From Hyphomicrobiales bacterium (GTDB lineage: Bacteria; Pseudomonadota; Alphaproteobacteria; Rhizobiales; Aestuariivirgaceae), in the NCBI GenBank assembly GCA_016185245.1, contig JACPNZ010000041.1, forward strand, positions 124,001-188,000: a stretch of DNA of 64,000 nt, given 5' to 3'. Shown in pieces: positions 63,919 through 64,000 of this stretch. The notes below the pieces were generated by a model. That model ran no database searches, was not told the origin of the DNA, and saw only the letters and a program-made list of their open reading frames with translations. How positions within the stretch are numbered: the stretch's first letter is position 1; each line of letters begins with the position of its first letter. The translations under genes and the position numbers were made by a program.

Positions 63919-64000
63919 GTGATATCTGCTCTCCGCACTGTTCTGTTCGCCGCTTGCCTCCTGCTGCTGCCGGCAACGGCAATCGCCGGCGATTTCACCG
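63919..64000 (+). CDS. Start of a secreted protein (3' truncated by window edge)
   Basis: A GTG behind AGGAA opens a frame that runs off the window. The 27 visible residues are a signal peptide (LRTVLFAACLLLLPATAIAG) with cleavage near AIAG|DF. In related genomes a DsbA-family thiol-disulfide oxidoreductase often follows the M48 gene, so that is the leading guess; the sequence shown cannot prove it. Confidence 0.55.
   Translation, partial: MISALRTVLFAACLLLLPATAIAGDFT

Noticed and set aside
1-64000. CRISPR arrays, transposases, integrases, toxin-antitoxin pairs and prophage genes
   Set aside because: No regularly spaced repeats or matching protein motifs were seen on either strand.

Overview
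This window is chromosomal DNA from a GC-rich alphaproteobacterium, most likely of the order Hyphomicrobiales (Rhizobiales). That inference rests on gene families and gene order. On the minus strand there is a ubiquinol-cytochrome c chaperone gene, a DUF177 gene, plsX, fabH, ihfA and a MerR gene in a row, with tRNA-Pro close by. Also on the minus strand are dgt-argS-SPOR-nagZ-scpA-scpB and amiC-mrcA-prfB, the latter divergent from an RNase E with an acidic insert. Plus-strand markers are topA-rnr-DUF983-NUDIX-rpmG and pyrB-pyrC-plsY-dprA. Single-gene markers are DUF2842, HutD, phasin and ErpA. Coding density is very high and no insertion sequence, prophage, CRISPR array or plasmid function was seen.

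Layout. 1-4.9 kb: the 3' end of an enoyl-CoA hydratase, a VOC protein, a CoA-binding protein, cytochrome b561, a paired palindromic repeat, metY, ctaA and a DUF2842 protein. 4.9-14.5 kb: an exopolysaccharide locus with a polysaccharide deacetylase, a Wzz/GumC-type co-polymerase with a degenerate ATPase domain, a Wza-type export lipoprotein, one GT4 glycosyltransferase, the priming phosphoglycosyltransferase, a Wzy/O-antigen ligase-like polymerase and a flippase. A tRNA-Pro(GGG) lies inside this locus. 14.6-18.8 kb: the lipid-synthesis and nucleoid block (MerR, ihfA, fabH, plsX, DUF177, ubiquinol-cytochrome c chaperone). 18.8-23.8 kb: bamE, a second palindromic repeat, pyrB with a metal-ligand-less dihydroorotase, plsY, dprA and a small secreted protein. 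23.8-29.3 kb: an accessory block (GST, rhodanese, MFS, ChaC, CDF transporter, HutD, a small conserved hypothetical). 29.4-37 kb: topA, rnr, DUF983, NUDIX, rpmG and DoxX. 37.3-45.5 kb: the scpB-scpA-nagZ-SPOR-argS-dgt operon. 45.5-51.5 kb: erpA, xthA, a phasin with a notable promoter, a SPOR-tailed D,D-carboxypeptidase, a J-domain protein, and metZ with a rhodanese and an ABM protein. 51.6-64 kb: an FAD/GcvT oxidoreductase, prfB with its programmed +1 frameshift, mrcA, amiC, rne, an M48-TPR protease and the first codons of a secreted protein.

Themes. Envelope and septum biology dominates: mrcA, amiC, a SPOR-tailed D,D-carboxypeptidase, a large SPOR protein, nagZ, bamE, the M48 protease and the polysaccharide locus. 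Sulfur assimilation appears twice (metY, and rhodanese-metZ). No wholly new system is convincingly visible. The most interesting signals are fine-scale: paired-hairpin intergenic repeats with a shared core, a phasin promoter carrying two PhaR-like repeats, a dead-looking chain-length ATPase domain, a dihydroorotase-like protein without catalytic ligands, and short unannotated ORFs around rnr.
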